Shown here: piece by piece, positions 8,014-16,945 of the stretch
Layout of the letters: each line of letters starts with the position of its first letter
Numbering within the stretch: the stretch's first letter is position 1
Assembly: GCA_029258605.1 (NCBI GenBank)
Contig: JARHYE010000064.1
Location: forward strand, 1-35,657
Length of the DNA stretch: 35,657 nucleotides
Direction of reading: 5' to 3'
Origin: Ruminococcus sp.
GTDB taxonomy: Bacteria; Bacillota; Clostridia; Lachnospirales; Lachnospiraceae
Notes under the pieces: generated by a model
What the model was told of the DNA's origin: nothing
The model's database searches: none
Seen by the model: only the letters and a program-made list of their open reading frames with translations
Position numbers and translations under genes: made by a program

Positions 8014-11000
8014 ACTGGACAGCAGAACAACAAAAAGTTATAGATCTTAGAAATCGAAATATTCTTGTATCTGCCGCAGCTGGATCAGGAAAGACAGCTG
8101 TTCTTGTAGAACGAATCATTACAATGCTCACAGACAAGAAAAATCCTGTGGATGTGGACCGGTTGTTGATTGTAACTTTTACAGAGGCAGCAGCAGCAGA
8201 AATGAAAGAAAGAATTGCAAATGCTATAGAAAAAGCACTGGAAGAGGAACCAGAAAATGTTCATCTTCAAAGACAGGCAACCTTGATCCATAGTGCATTG
8301 ATTACCACAATCCATAGTTTTTGCTTATCTGTCATAAGAGACTACTTTCATGTATTGGATATGGATCCGGGATTTCGAATTGCAGATGAAGGAGAGTTAA
8401 AGCTACTAAAACAAGATGTTTTAGAAGAACTATTAGAAGCTTGTTATGAACAAAAAAATCCGGAATTTCTAGATTTTGTAGAAAAGTTTGGAACAGGAAG
8501 AAATGATAAAAAAATAGAAGAAATTATTCTGCAGTTGTATGAATATACAAGAGGATATCCGCAACCAGAACAGTGGCTTCTTGCATGCGAAGAGATGTAC
8601 CAGGAAGAATCTACAAAGTTCGACTGGAGTTCTTATGTTGTTTCCATGACAAAAGAGCGAATTTTAGAACTACAACAGCCGGTAGAAGAGGCGATACGAA
8701 TCTGTGAGGAAGCAGATGGCCCATATATGTATGGGGAGATGTGTGAGAAAGATGAAGCACTTCTTGAAAAACTGTTACAGTGCAGTACGTATGAAACGAT
8801 GTATGAGTTGCTGCGCAAAATTTCCTGGGCACGTTTATCAACAAAAAAAGATGAAACCGTAAATGAAGAAAAAAAATCGCAAGTAAAAGCATTGAGAGAG
8901 GTTGTAAAAAAAAGAATCAAAGACTTGGGAGAAAAATATTTTTATGCTCCGCTAGACGAATTAAAAAAAGATATCGTTCTTGCTTCTTCGAGTGTGTCTA
9001 TGTTATGTCAGCTTGTGAATGCTTTTGAACAAAAATATCAAGAGAAAAAACAAGGCAAAAATCTTATAGATTTTTCGGATATGGAACATTACGCATTAAA
9101 AATTCTCACAGAAGAAGAAAATGGAACATTAGTGCCATCTAAAGTGGCCAAGGAATATCAAGAGAAATTTGTAGAAGTAATGATCGATGAGTATCAAGAT
9201 AGTAATTTGATTCAGGAAGCAATTTTGACTAGCGTATCAACCATTCATCAAAACGCTTATAATATTTTTATGGTAGGAGATGTGAAACAAAGTATTTATC
9301 GTTTCCGGTTATCAAGACCAGAACTTTTCATGGAAAAATATGATACGTATAGTCAGGAAGACAGTAAGATGCAGCGAATTGACCTTCACAAAAATTTTCG
9401 AAGCAGAGAAGAGGTACTAGATTGTGTTAACTTTATCTTTCGTCAGATTATGAGAAAGGAAATTGGGGGAGTATCTTATGATGATCATGCAGCGTTGTAT
9501 AAAGGGGCAGATTACGAACAGCAACTAGATGAATTTGGAGACTCCATCAACAAAGTGGAATTCATTCTTCTGGATCCTTCCATAGACGAAGAAACGACAG
9601 ATGAATGGGAGGAGACAGGTGCCCAGATGGAGGCGAGAGTGGTTGCAAAACGCATCAAGGAACTTCGAAAAAATGGAAGGGTTTTAGATAAAGAAACGGG
9701 AGAATATAGAGCCCCTAATTATAAAGACATTGTGATTCTTACAAGGAGTAGAAAAGGATGGGCAGATATTTTTACCGAAGTTCTTATGGAGGAAGGAATT
9801 CCAGCATATTCAGGTGGAACAGAAGGGTACTTTGAGACGTATGAAATTAGTGTTCTACTAGACTATCTGAAAATTCTTGACAATTTCCGCCAAGAAATGC
9901 CGTTAACGGCAGTGCTAACTTCACCATTTGCAGGGATCTCAGCAAAACAATTGGCTAAAATAAAAATAAAATTCCCAGAACATACATTTTACGAGGCAGT
10001 GGTTCTCTATGCAAAAGAGGAAGTATGTGATGTAGAACTTCAAAAGCAATTGCAAGATTTTCTGAAAACATATTCTGTTTTTCGAGACAAAATTCCATTT
10101 ATGGCCATTCATGATCTACTATGGGAAATTCTTGAAACAACAGGCTATAAACAATTTATAAGTGCAATGCCAGGAGGGGCACAAAGAGAAGCGAATATTG
10201 AAATGCTTTTAGAAAAAGCAGCAACGTTTGAAAAAACAAGTTACAAAGGTTTGTTTAACTTTGTGCGTTATATCGAGCAATTAAAAAAATATGATGTAGA
10301 TTATGGAGAAGCGAGCATAGAAGATGAACAATCAGATACAGTACGCATTATGACCATTCATAAAAGTAAAGGACTTGAATTTCCGATTGTGTTTGTATCT
10401 GGTATGGGAAAAAAATTTAATGGACGTGAATTATCCAGCGAAATCATACTCCATTCTCAATTAGGAATCGGAATCAATGCGATGGATTTAAAAAACAGAA
10501 CCAAAAGTCCTACCATTTTGAAAAAGATGATTCAAGAGCAATTATCTATTGAAAGTCTTGGGGAAGAGTTGAGAGTCTTATATGTGGCGCTGACAAGAGC
10601 CAAAGAGAAGTTGATCATGACCGGACAGCTATCAGAAGCAGAAGAAAAAATTGAAAAACAAAGACAGCTTTTACGGGCAGATCAAAAGAAACAGACGCTT
10701 CCTGTTTACTCCATTATGTCGGCAAAGTGTTATTTGGATTGGATCATTCCTTGCATTGCACAAAGTACAAAAGAATTGCCAATTGAGGTAAAGATTGTGT
10801 CAGGGAAAACAATCAATCAAGAGAGCAATCGAGAATGTTTGAAAACAATCATAGAAAGAGAGACACTAGAACGGATTGATGTGGATCAGATTTATGAGGA
10901 TGAAATTAAGAACCAGTTAGAGGAACAGCTTGCATACGTATATCCTTTTTATTCCGAGCGAACAAGAAAAATGAAGTTTACCGTTTCTGAGCTAAAAAAA

Positions 11001-11621
11001 CAGGCGTATTTAAGAGAAGAATTGGAAGATCAAAATGGAGAAGCTCTTTTTCAAGAACCAGAGATTATACCGCTTTTGCCAGAATTTCTCTCCAAAGAAC
11101 AAAAAGTGGAAGCGGGATTTCGTGGTACATCCTATCATAAACTTTTGGAAATTTTAGATTTTACGAAAGAATACAATAGGGAAAGTTTAGATGCGCAAAT
11201 CAAACAGTTCATAAAATCAGGACAACTATCAAAGGAAATGGCGGATTGTATTTGGCAAAATGATATTTTATTTTTTTTAAATAGTGACATTGCAAATCGT
11301 ATGAGAACGGCGGCTCGGTACGAGCAATTAAAAAAAGAACAACCCTTTGTTCTAGGGGTTAATATGAAAGAAGTGTATCCGGAAGATCAGACAGATGAAA
11401 CGGTGCTTATTCAAGGAATCATTGATGTCTATTTTGAGGAAGACGAGGAATTAATCCTGGTAGATTACAAAACGGATTTTGTAAATTCTCCAGAGGAATT
11501 GAAAGAAAAATATCATGCACAGTTGGAGTATTATGCAAAAGCACTGGAGACACTTTTAGGGAAAAAAGTGAAACAAAAAGTTATTTATTCTTTCCGTTTG
11601 CAGAAAGAAATTCTTTTGTAG
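8004..11621 (+). CDS. addA: AddA, helicase-nuclease subunit of AddAB
   Basis: AddA is the superfamily 1A helicase and 3'-strand nuclease of the AddAB complex. The 1205-residue protein starts with a Q-motif-like TAEQQKVI followed by SAAAGSGKT (Walker A Lys 30). Later come IDEYQDSN (Walker B region), VGDVKQSIYRFR, a TIHKSKGLEFPIVF helicase motif and LYVALTRAKEKL. The C-terminal nuclease domain has GIIDVYFEEDEELILVDYKTD. Size and motif order are canonical. It overlaps addB by 10 bases with an AAGGAG site inside addB. No clear terminator follows. Confidence 0.97.
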   Translation: MGVNWTAEQQKVIDLRNRNILVSAAAGSGKTAVLVERIITMLTDKKNPVDVDRLLIVTFTEAAAAEMKERIANAIEKALEEEPENVHLQRQATLIHSALITTIHSFCLSVIRDYFHVLDMDPGFRIADEGELKLLKQDVLEELLEACYEQKNPEFLDFVEKFGTGRNDKKIEEIILQLYEYTRGYPQPEQWLLACEEMYQEESTKFDWSSYVVSMTKERILELQQPVEEAIRICEEADGPYMYGEMCEKDEALLEKLLQCSTYETMYELLRKISWARLSTKKDETVNEEKKSQVKALREVVKKRIKDLGEKYFYAPLDELKKDIVLASSSVSMLCQLVNAFEQKYQEKKQGKNLIDFSDMEHYALKILTEEENGTLVPSKVAKEYQEKFVEVMIDEYQDSNLIQEAILTSVSTIHQNAYNIFMVGDVKQSIYRFRLSRPELFMEKYDTYSQEDSKMQRIDLHKNFRSREEVLDCVNFIFRQIMRKEIGGVSYDDHAALYKGADYEQQLDEFGDSINKVEFILLDPSIDEETTDEWEETGAQMEARVVAKRIKELRKNGRVLDKETGEYRAPNYKDIVILTRSRKGWADIFTEVLMEEGIPAYSGGTEGYFETYEISVLLDYLKILDNFRQEMPLTAVLTSPFAGISAKQLAKIKIKFPEHTFYEAVVLYAKEEVCDVELQKQLQDFLKTYSVFRDKIPFMAIHDLLWEILETTGYKQFISAMPGGAQREANIEMLLEKAATFEKTSYKGLFNFVRYIEQLKKYDVDYGEASIEDEQSDTVRIMTIHKSKGLEFPIVFVSGMGKKFNGRELSSEIILHSQLGIGINAMDLKNRTKSPTILKKMIQEQLSIESLGEELRVLYVALTRAKEKLIMTGQLSEAEEKIEKQRQLLRADQKKQTLPVYSIMSAKCYLDWIIPCIAQSTKELPIEVKIVSGKTINQESNRECLKTIIERETLERIDVDQIYEDEIKNQLEEQLAYVYPFYSERTRKMKFTVSELKKQAYLREELEDQNGEALFQEPEIIPLLPEFLSKEQKVEAGFRGTSYHKLLEILDFTKEYNRESLDAQIKQFIKSGQLSKEMADCIWQNDILFFLNSDIANRMRTAARYEQLKKEQPFVLGVNMKEVYPEDQTDETVLIQGIIDVYFEEDEELILVDYKTDFVNSPEELKEKYHAQLEYYAKALETLLGKKVKQKVIYSFRLQKEILL

Positions 11622-11628
11622 GTTTCTT

Positions 11629-11657
11629 TGAATAAGAGAAAAAAATACGGCAATAAT
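11629..11657 (+). promoter_or_regulatory. Possible forespore (sigma-G-like) promoter before the SASP gene
   Basis: TGAATA at 11629-11634 matches the sigma-G -35 box. CAATAAT at 11651-11657 is only a partial match to the -10 box, and the 16-base spacing is slightly short. The product's spore role supports the idea, but the sequence match is weak. Confidence 0.3.
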
Positions 11658-11688
11658 CCTAGCAAGAACAGGAAAGGCAGGGATTATT

Positions 11689-11880
11689 ATGACAAAGAGG
11701 AAAGAACAACCAGTAGATCTAGAACATTTAGAGCCACAGGAAAAGATGAAATATGAAATAGCAGAAGAACTGGGACTTCTTGATAAAGTGCTAGAAAACG
11801 GGTGGAAGTCATTGTCTTCAAAAGAAACAGGAAAAATAGGAGGACTGATTACGAAACGTAAGCGTAAGGAAACAAAATAA
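11689..11880 (+). CDS. Alpha/beta-type small acid-soluble spore protein (SspF-like)
   Basis: This 63-residue basic protein carries both SASP hallmarks. The first, KYEIAEELGL, resembles the site cut by the germination protease GPR. The second, SLSSKETGKIGGLITKRKR, is close to the ETG..GG.I(T)KR DNA-binding motif. Such proteins coat DNA in the dormant spore, protecting it from UV and heat, and are degraded at germination. The N-terminal part is short and charged, more like B. subtilis SspF than SspA. It sits alone between addA and a glycosyltransferase-like gene. The preceding AGGCAGGG is a modest ribosome binding site. It is evidence that the organism sporulates. Confidence 0.85.
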   Translation: MTKRKEQPVDLEHLEPQEKMKYEIAEELGLLDKVLENGWKSLSSKETGKIGGLITKRKRKETK

Positions 11881-11909
11881 TTGACTTTTACCTCTTCTTT
11901 TGCTAAAAT
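11881..11909 (+). promoter_or_regulatory. Vegetative promoter TTGACT-N17-TAAAAT with TG extension
   Basis: TTGACT (11881-11886) and TAAAAT (11904-11909) are 17 bases apart, with TG one base before the -10. It begins right after the SASP stop codon and would drive the TagA-like gene at 11944. Confidence 0.75.
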
Positions 11910-11943
11910 AATAAAACTGGAGAAAAAAGAACAGGTGAATTAG

Positions 11944-12636
11944 ATGAGTGAGAAAATCAATATCTTTGACGTGGAGTTGGATAGTTTCGCAGCAAAGAGG
12001 GCGATGCGTCAGGCAGTGGAGTATCTTGAAAGTGACTCGATCAATTTGATAGAAGTTGTTACTTTAGATATGCTTTTACAAGAAAAAGAAAATAAAGAGT
12101 GGAAAGAGCAGACTGCACAATTTGACATGATACTTCCAGGGGAAGAGGGAATTCTTCAGGCAGCAAAGATCACAGATATCAGGCTGTTAAAAGATGTCTC
12201 TGGAAAAATTTTCCTGAAAATGTTTTTTAGATATTTGCAAAAAAATCACAAGAAGGTCATTCTTATTTCCCAAGATGCAAACATGGCAGAGAGACTGGAA
12301 AAAGCGATTCAGCACAACCATAAAGGAATGATTGTTGTTGGTACATGTCAGCTCGACGAGAATCGATCCCAGGAAGAAATCGTAAATGAGATCAATGGGA
12401 TGGAGGCGGATTGCATTTTATCTTTTCTTCCAGCACCGTTACAGGAAAACTTTATTATCAATAATAAAGCACTGCTAAACGTAAAACTATGGCTGGGCTG
12501 TGGAAGTACATTAGCAGAACGCTACATTGAAAATGGTACAGGTGGCATTCGTTATTATTTGATGAAGAAACGATTTCTCCACCTTGCAGGAAAGCATATA
12601 AAAAACAATCAACAGGACAAAAAAGTAGAATCATAA
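11944..12636 (+). CDS. WecG/TagA/CpsF-family protein, degenerate
   Basis: The 230-residue sequence follows the GT26 (WecG/TagA/CpsF) fold signature: an early FDMILPG segment, a central KVILISQDANMAERL, and a late ADCILSFLPAPLQENFIINN where family members have the 'G.PkQE.fi' motif, then LWLGCGSTL. Family members usually add ManNAc or a related sugar to a lipid-linked precursor at the membrane. The motif that normally reads PDG, which I recall holds the catalytic Asp in TagA, reads PGEEG here, so transferase activity is doubtful. It has its own promoter and terminator, so it is likely monocistronic, between spore and regulatory genes rather than with other wall-polymer genes. AACAGGTGAATTAG is a weak ribosome binding site. 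Confidence 0.65.
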   Translation: MSEKINIFDVELDSFAAKRAMRQAVEYLESDSINLIEVVTLDMLLQEKENKEWKEQTAQFDMILPGEEGILQAAKITDIRLLKDVSGKIFLKMFFRYLQKNHKKVILISQDANMAERLEKAIQHNHKGMIVVGTCQLDENRSQEEIVNEINGMEADCILSFLPAPLQENFIINNKALLNVKLWLGCGSTLAERYIENGTGGIRYYLMKKRFLHLAGKHIKNNQQDKKVES

Positions 12637-12692
12637 GATAGAAATTGTGAACTATGTCCAAGGATAAAATATAAAATATTCATTAAAAATTT

Positions 12693-12734
12693 GAGGAAAT
12701 GCATAAAAAAAATGGATTTCCTCTTTATTTTTTT
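12693..12734 (+). terminator. Rho-independent terminator after the TagA-like gene
   Basis: GAGGAAAT pairs with ATTTCCTC (8 base pairs, plus CAT/ATG inside after a mismatch) around an A-rich loop, followed by TTTATTTTTTT. Confidence 0.85.
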
Positions 12735-12763
12735 GTAGTTATGTCTTAATATAGAAATATATG

Positions 12764-12810
12764 TGTGCATATATAATTTTTGGTTTAGATTTCTTTGTGG
12801 AATATGCACA
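12764..12810. repeat. Inverted repeat TGTGCATAT...ATATGCACA upstream of the PucR/CdaR-type gene
   Basis: Two perfect 9-base arms (12764-12772 and 12802-12810) are separated by 29 bases. The left arm runs into a TATAAT at 12772-12777, a possible -10 with no good -35. The repeat may be an operator for the downstream regulator itself. Confidence 0.4.
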
Positions 12811-12839
12811 TGAGCATACATATGAGTGGAGGAGAGAAA

Positions 12840-13931
12840 ATGATATCAAATCAGGTATTACAAAACACCATAGAAGGATTAAAAAGTATTTCACGTATTG
12901 ATTTCTGCGTGTTAGATACAGAAGGAAAGGCTCTTGCAAGCACCTTTGAAGATTCTAGAAAATATGAAAGTGCGGTTGTCTTGTTTGTAGAATCTCCTGC
13001 CGACAGTCAGGTGATTCAAGGATGTCAGTTTTTTAAGATATTTGACGAACAGCAGCTGGAATATGTATTGCTTGCTACGGGTAATAGTGAAGAAATTTAC
13101 ATGGTAGGGAAAATGGCGGCCTTTCAGATTCAAAGCCTTCTAGTTGCTTACAAAGAACGTTTTGACAAAGATAATTTTATTAAAAATTTATTACTAGATA
13201 ACCTTCTTTTGGTTGATATTTACAATAGAGCACAGAAATTACATATTGACACTGAGGCAAAACGTGTTATCTTTATTATTGAAACGTTATGCGAAAAAGA
13301 CAGTGTTGCTTTGGACCGCGTTAGAAATCTGCTTGGTGGAAAATCGAAAGATTTTGTTACAGCGGTAGATGAGAAAAATATCATCGTGCTAAAAGAGTTG
13401 TCACAAAAAGATGGAAATCGTGAACTTGAGAAAATGGCGGCAGAGATGCTTGACCTTATTAAGGCAGAACATCCAGAAGAGTCTATTCACATTGCATACG
13501 GCACAGTTGTAAATGACATTAAAGAAGTTTCCAGATCCTACAAGGAAGCAAAGCTTGCCCTTGATGTTGGAAAGATTTTCTTTAAAGAAAAAGATGTTGT
13601 GGCTTATAGTACACTGGGAATTGGAAGATTGATCTATCAGTTGCCGATTCCACTTTGCAAAATGTTCATCAAAGAGATTTTTGAGGGGAAATCTCCAGAC
13701 GATTTTGATGAAGAGACATTGACGACTATTAATAAATTCTTTGAGAATAGTCTGAATGTATCAGAAACGTCAAGACAGTTATACATTCATAGGAATACTC
13801 TGGTATACCGTTTGGATAAGTTACAGAAGAGTACAGGTCTGGATCTTCGTGTATTTGAAGATGCAATTACGTTTAAGATTGCACTTATGGTAGTTGAATA
13901 TATGAAATATATGGAGACAACAGATTATTGA
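12840..13931 (+). CDS. PucR/CdaR-type transcriptional regulator
   Basis: The 363-residue protein ends in the PucR-type helix-turn-helix (NVSETSRQLYIHRNTLVYRLDKLQKSTGLDLR), typical of CdaR and PucR regulators. The middle region (IHIAYGTVVNDIKEVSRSYKEAKLALDVG) matches the GGDEF-like domain of this family. The N-terminal 130 residues would be the sensing domain; its ligand cannot be told from sequence. The ORF track begins at 12795, but GGAGGAGAG immediately precedes ATG 12840, so that is the likely start. The ftsE gene starts 50 bases later with no terminator between, so the regulator and ftsEX may share a transcript. No carbohydrate or purine catabolic genes are nearby to suggest a target. Confidence 0.88.
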   Translation: MISNQVLQNTIEGLKSISRIDFCVLDTEGKALASTFEDSRKYESAVVLFVESPADSQVIQGCQFFKIFDEQQLEYVLLATGNSEEIYMVGKMAAFQIQSLLVAYKERFDKDNFIKNLLLDNLLLVDIYNRAQKLHIDTEAKRVIFIIETLCEKDSVALDRVRNLLGGKSKDFVTAVDEKNIIVLKELSQKDGNRELEKMAAEMLDLIKAEHPEESIHIAYGTVVNDIKEVSRSYKEAKLALDVGKIFFKEKDVVAYSTLGIGRLIYQLPIPLCKMFIKEIFEGKSPDDFDEETLTTINKFFENSLNVSETSRQLYIHRNTLVYRLDKLQKSTGLDLRVFEDAITFKIALMVVEYMKYMETTDY

Positions 13932-13981
13932 TACTTTTAAGAGGCGAATTCCAAAGGAGCATGAATAATTAGGAGGAACAT

Positions 13982-14668
13982 ATGATAGAATTAAGAAATG
14001 TAACGAAGGAATACTCAAAAGGTGTCTCTGCACTAAATGGAGTATCGGTTAAAATTGAGCAAGGCGAGTTTGTTTTCATTGTTGGTGACAGTGGATCAGG
14101 TAAATCCACATTGATTCGTCTGATCATGAAAGAGTTAAGTCCAACAGAAGGAACCATTATTGTAAATGGACAAAACCTTAATCGTATGAGACATCGCCAC
14201 ATTGCGAAATATCGCAGAGGAGTTGGCGTTGTATTTCAAGATTTTAGACTTCTAAAAGATAGAAATATTTACGATAATATTGCCTTTGCATTAAGAGTTA
14301 CAGAAACACCATCACGCATCATTAAGAAAAAAGTACCAGCAGCCCTTTCCTTGGTTGGGCTTGCACAAAAATATAAAGCGTTTCCAAAGGAACTATCTGG
14401 TGGTGAGCAACAAAGAGTTGCAATTGCAAGAGCTATTGTAAATGAACCAGCGATTCTTCTTGCAGACGAGCCAACAGGTAACCTTGATCCAACAAACTCA
14501 TGGGAGATCATGAGCCTTTTGAAAGAGGCAAATGAAAGAGGAACCACAGTCGTTGTTGTTACTCATAATCAAGAGATTGTAAATGAGATGAATGAACGTG
14601 TAATCACGATGAAGCAAGGCGTTATTGTCAGCGATGAAAAAAAAGGTGGGTATTTCGATGAGAATTAG
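13982..14668 (+). CDS. ftsE: FtsE, cell-division ABC ATPase
   Basis: FtsE is the cytosolic ATPase of the FtsEX complex, which transmits a signal across the membrane to activate peptidoglycan hydrolases at division or elongation sites. All ABC motifs are present: GDSGSGKST (Walker A, about residues 35-43), LSGGEQQRVAIARA (signature) and ILLADEPTGNLD (Walker B), then the switch His in VVVVTHNQ. At 228 residues it is normal length. AGGAGG lies upstream of the ATG. Its last 11 bases overlap ftsX, giving translational coupling. Confidence 0.97.
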   Translation: MIELRNVTKEYSKGVSALNGVSVKIEQGEFVFIVGDSGSGKSTLIRLIMKELSPTEGTIIVNGQNLNRMRHRHIAKYRRGVGVVFQDFRLLKDRNIYDNIAFALRVTETPSRIIKKKVPAALSLVGLAQKYKAFPKELSGGEQQRVAIARAIVNEPAILLADEPTGNLDPTNSWEIMSLLKEANERGTTVVVVTHNQEIVNEMNERVITMKQGVIVSDEKKGGYFDEN

Positions 14669-15611
14669 TACTTTAGGATACGTAGGAAAACAAGGAATTA
14701 AGAATATCGGCAGAAATAAGATGTTTTCATTTGCATCAGTGGCTACTATGTCAGCTTGTATATTTTTGTTTGGACTATTCTTTTCAATTTTAGTAAACTT
14801 TCAGCATATTATAAAATCAGCAGAAGAAGGCGTTGCTGTTACTGTATTTTTTGATGCAGGACTTCCACAAGAAACGAAAGATAATATCGGGGACCAGCTT
14901 AAAAAGAGAGAAGAAGTTGGCAAGGTAGTGTTTGTTTCAGCGGATGAAGCTTGGGAGCAGTATAAAAAACAGTACTTTGCAGATAATCCGGATGCGGCAC
15001 AAGGATTTAAAAATGACAATCCATTAGCTGAATCTGACCATTATGAAGTATATATGAAAACAGAAAATAAAGACAAGGCTAGTTTATCTGTTCGAAGCAA
15101 GTCTCTTGCATTGACACAGAAAGAACTTGTAAAATATGCAAAAGGACTGGAAGGAGTTCGTGACGTTAAAAAATCAGATGTTGTTGCGAAAGCTTTATCA
15201 AGTGTAAATACACTTGTAGGATATATTTCCATTGCAATTATTTTGATTTTGTTTGGAGTTTCTATCTTCTTGATCAGTAATACAGTAACGATGGGTATTA
15301 CTGTTCGTAAAGAAGAAATTGCGATTATGAAATACATTGGGGCAAAGGACTTTGTCGTTCGATCCCCGTTTATTATTGAAAGTATTTTAATGGGAATTGT
15401 TGGAGCGATTATTCCACTGGCACTTCTGTATGCACTTTATGGAAAAGCAGTATCATATGTACTGACACATTTTTCAATATTAAATAATATTATTGATTTT
15501 CTTCCAGTATCAGAAGTTTACCGCTGGCTGTTGCCAACAGGACTTATCCTGGGCGTTGGTATGGGATTCTTCGGAAGTTTCTTTACAGTTAGAAAACATT
15601 TGAAAGTTTAA
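14658..15611 (+). CDS. ftsX: FtsX, cell-division ABC transporter permease-like protein
   Basis: FtsX is the membrane partner of FtsE. The 317-residue protein has one N-terminal transmembrane segment (FASVATMSACIFLFGLFFSILV), an extracellular domain of about 130 residues that contacts hydrolases or their activators, and three more membrane segments in the C-terminal half. The start is ATG 14658 inside the ftsE end, with GGTGGG upstream; the ORF-track start at 14625 lies within ftsE and lacks a ribosome site. A strong terminator follows. No M23 hydrolase or activator gene is adjacent, so the FtsEX target must be encoded elsewhere. Confidence 0.95.
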   Translation: MRISTLGYVGKQGIKNIGRNKMFSFASVATMSACIFLFGLFFSILVNFQHIIKSAEEGVAVTVFFDAGLPQETKDNIGDQLKKREEVGKVVFVSADEAWEQYKKQYFADNPDAAQGFKNDNPLAESDHYEVYMKTENKDKASLSVRSKSLALTQKELVKYAKGLEGVRDVKKSDVVAKALSSVNTLVGYISIAIILILFGVSIFLISNTVTMGITVRKEEIAIMKYIGAKDFVVRSPFIIESILMGIVGAIIPLALLYALYGKAVSYVLTHFSILNNIIDFLPVSEVYRWLLPTGLILGVGMGFFGSFFTVRKHLKV

Positions 15612-15618
15612 GGTTTGT

Positions 15619-15668
15619 CCCGGGAAAGCCATTCGAAATTGCGAATGGCCTGTTCCCGGGCTTTTTTT
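15619..15668 (+). terminator. Rho-independent terminator after ftsX
   Basis: CCCGGGAA/TTCCCGGG and GCCATTCG/CGAATGGC form a 16-base-pair stem with a small internal bulge, followed by seven T. This is the strongest terminator in the window. Confidence 0.95.
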
Positions 15669-15669
15669 A

Positions 15670-15688
15670 TATTTGTACTGAACAAATA
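15670..15688. repeat. Inverted repeat TATTTGT-ACTGA-ACAAATA before the S41 protease gene
   Basis: A perfect 7-base inverted repeat with a 5-base spacer lies between the ftsX terminator and the S41 start. It overlaps the first bases of a possible -10 (TACAAT, 15687-15692). It could be an operator, but the promoter itself is weak. Confidence 0.3.
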
Positions 15689-15704
15689 CAATAGGGGTGA
15701 CAGA

Positions 15705-16913
15705 ATGGAAAAGAAAAAAAGAAGTTTTAAGAGCGGTGTGATTTATGGAAGTGTGTTGATGCTTCTTGTTGTTTTTATAGGAAGTGGTGTTTATGAGGCA
15801 GTCATGGGCCATCTTCACCAGCCGAATTCTGCTGTAGAGATCGGAAATGACAAAAATGTAAAACGGAAACTAAAACTACTGGGAAATTTGATAGATGATC
15901 AGTATCTGTATTCTGACCAAGTAACGAAAGAGCAGATAGAAGAAGGAATTTATAAGGGATTTGCGGAGTCTATGGGGGATCCTTACACGGTTTATTATGA
16001 TGCAAAGGAAACAAAAGATCTTTTTGAATCTACGAGTGGAGAATTTTCAGGAATAGGCGCATTGTTGTCCGTGGAACTTAAGACAGGGTTAGCGCGCATT
16101 AATAAAGTTTATGAAGATTCACCGGCACAAAAGGCAGGGTTAAAAGATGGAGACATCATTTATCAGGTGGATGATCATGAATTTGTAAGCGGAGATTTAT
16201 CAGAATTGGTTTCCTGGGTAAGAGGAGAAGAAGGCACCGATGTTGTGATAAAAGTTTACCGTGGGGAAGAAATGGAGAAAAAAGAATTTACAGTGACACG
16301 CGGTAGAATTGAGGCGATTACTGTAAGTAGTACCATGCTTGAAGATAATATCGGTTATCTAGTGATTTCTGAATTTGATATAGTTACATATGATCAGTTC
16401 AAATCAGAACTTGAAAAACTGGAACAACAAGGAATGAAAGGACTGATTATTGATCTAAGAGGAAATCCAGGAGGAATGCTCGAAACAACAGTAAGCATGT
16501 TAAAAGAAATTTTGCCAAAAGGAATGATTGTTTCAACGAAAGATAAAAATGGCAAGCAAGAGGAGTATAAAAATCCAGAGGACCACACATTTGATAAACC
16601 TCTTGCAATCCTTGTAGATGAGAATAGTGCCAGTGCTTCTGAAATTTTTACCGGCGCTGTAAAAGATTATAAAGTAGGAACAATAGTAGGAAAAACTACA
16701 TATGGAAAAGGAATTGTACAAAGGATTATAGAACTAAAAGATGGAAGTAGCCTAAAAGTTACAATTTCAGAATATTTTACACCAAGTGGAGTATGTATCC
16801 ATAAAAAAGGAATAGAACCGGATGTTGAAGTTGAGTATCAATTTGACCCTGAAAAAGATCAGTATGATTCTCAAATGTTAAAAGCAATAGAAGTGATAAA
16901 AGAACAACTGTAA
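15705..16913 (+). CDS. S41-family C-terminal processing peptidase (CtpA-like)
   Basis: The 402-residue protein has an N-terminal membrane anchor (about residues 10-30), so the protease faces the outside. A PDZ domain follows (GIGALLSVELKTGLARINKVYEDSPAQKAGLKDGDIIYQVDD), then the S41 catalytic domain. By alignment with E. coli Prc, the Ser-Lys dyad is Ser310 in NSASASEIF and Lys335 in GKTTYGKG. Both are intact. The ORF-track start at 15615 runs back through the ftsX terminator; AGGGGTGA before ATG 15705 sets the true start. Such proteases trim secreted or wall-associated proteins, and in some species they act on wall hydrolases. The next gene starts 32 bases later with no terminator between. 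Confidence 0.93.
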   Translation: MEKKKRSFKSGVIYGSVLMLLVVFIGSGVYEAVMGHLHQPNSAVEIGNDKNVKRKLKLLGNLIDDQYLYSDQVTKEQIEEGIYKGFAESMGDPYTVYYDAKETKDLFESTSGEFSGIGALLSVELKTGLARINKVYEDSPAQKAGLKDGDIIYQVDDHEFVSGDLSELVSWVRGEEGTDVVIKVYRGEEMEKKEFTVTRGRIEAITVSSTMLEDNIGYLVISEFDIVTYDQFKSELEKLEQQGMKGLIIDLRGNPGGMLETTVSMLKEILPKGMIVSTKDKNGKQEEYKNPEDHTFDKPLAILVDENSASASEIFTGAVKDYKVGTIVGKTTYGKGIVQRIIELKDGSSLKVTISEYFTPSGVCIHKKGIEPDVEVEYQFDPEKDQYDSQMLKAIEVIKEQL

Positions 16914-16945
16914 TACGAATTAGCATAAACAAAAGAGGAATGCCT

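Noticed and set aside
12637-12839. Possible riboswitch in the longest AT-rich intergenic stretch
   Set aside because: Only a terminator and a simple inverted repeat are visible; no conserved riboswitch core could be recognised.
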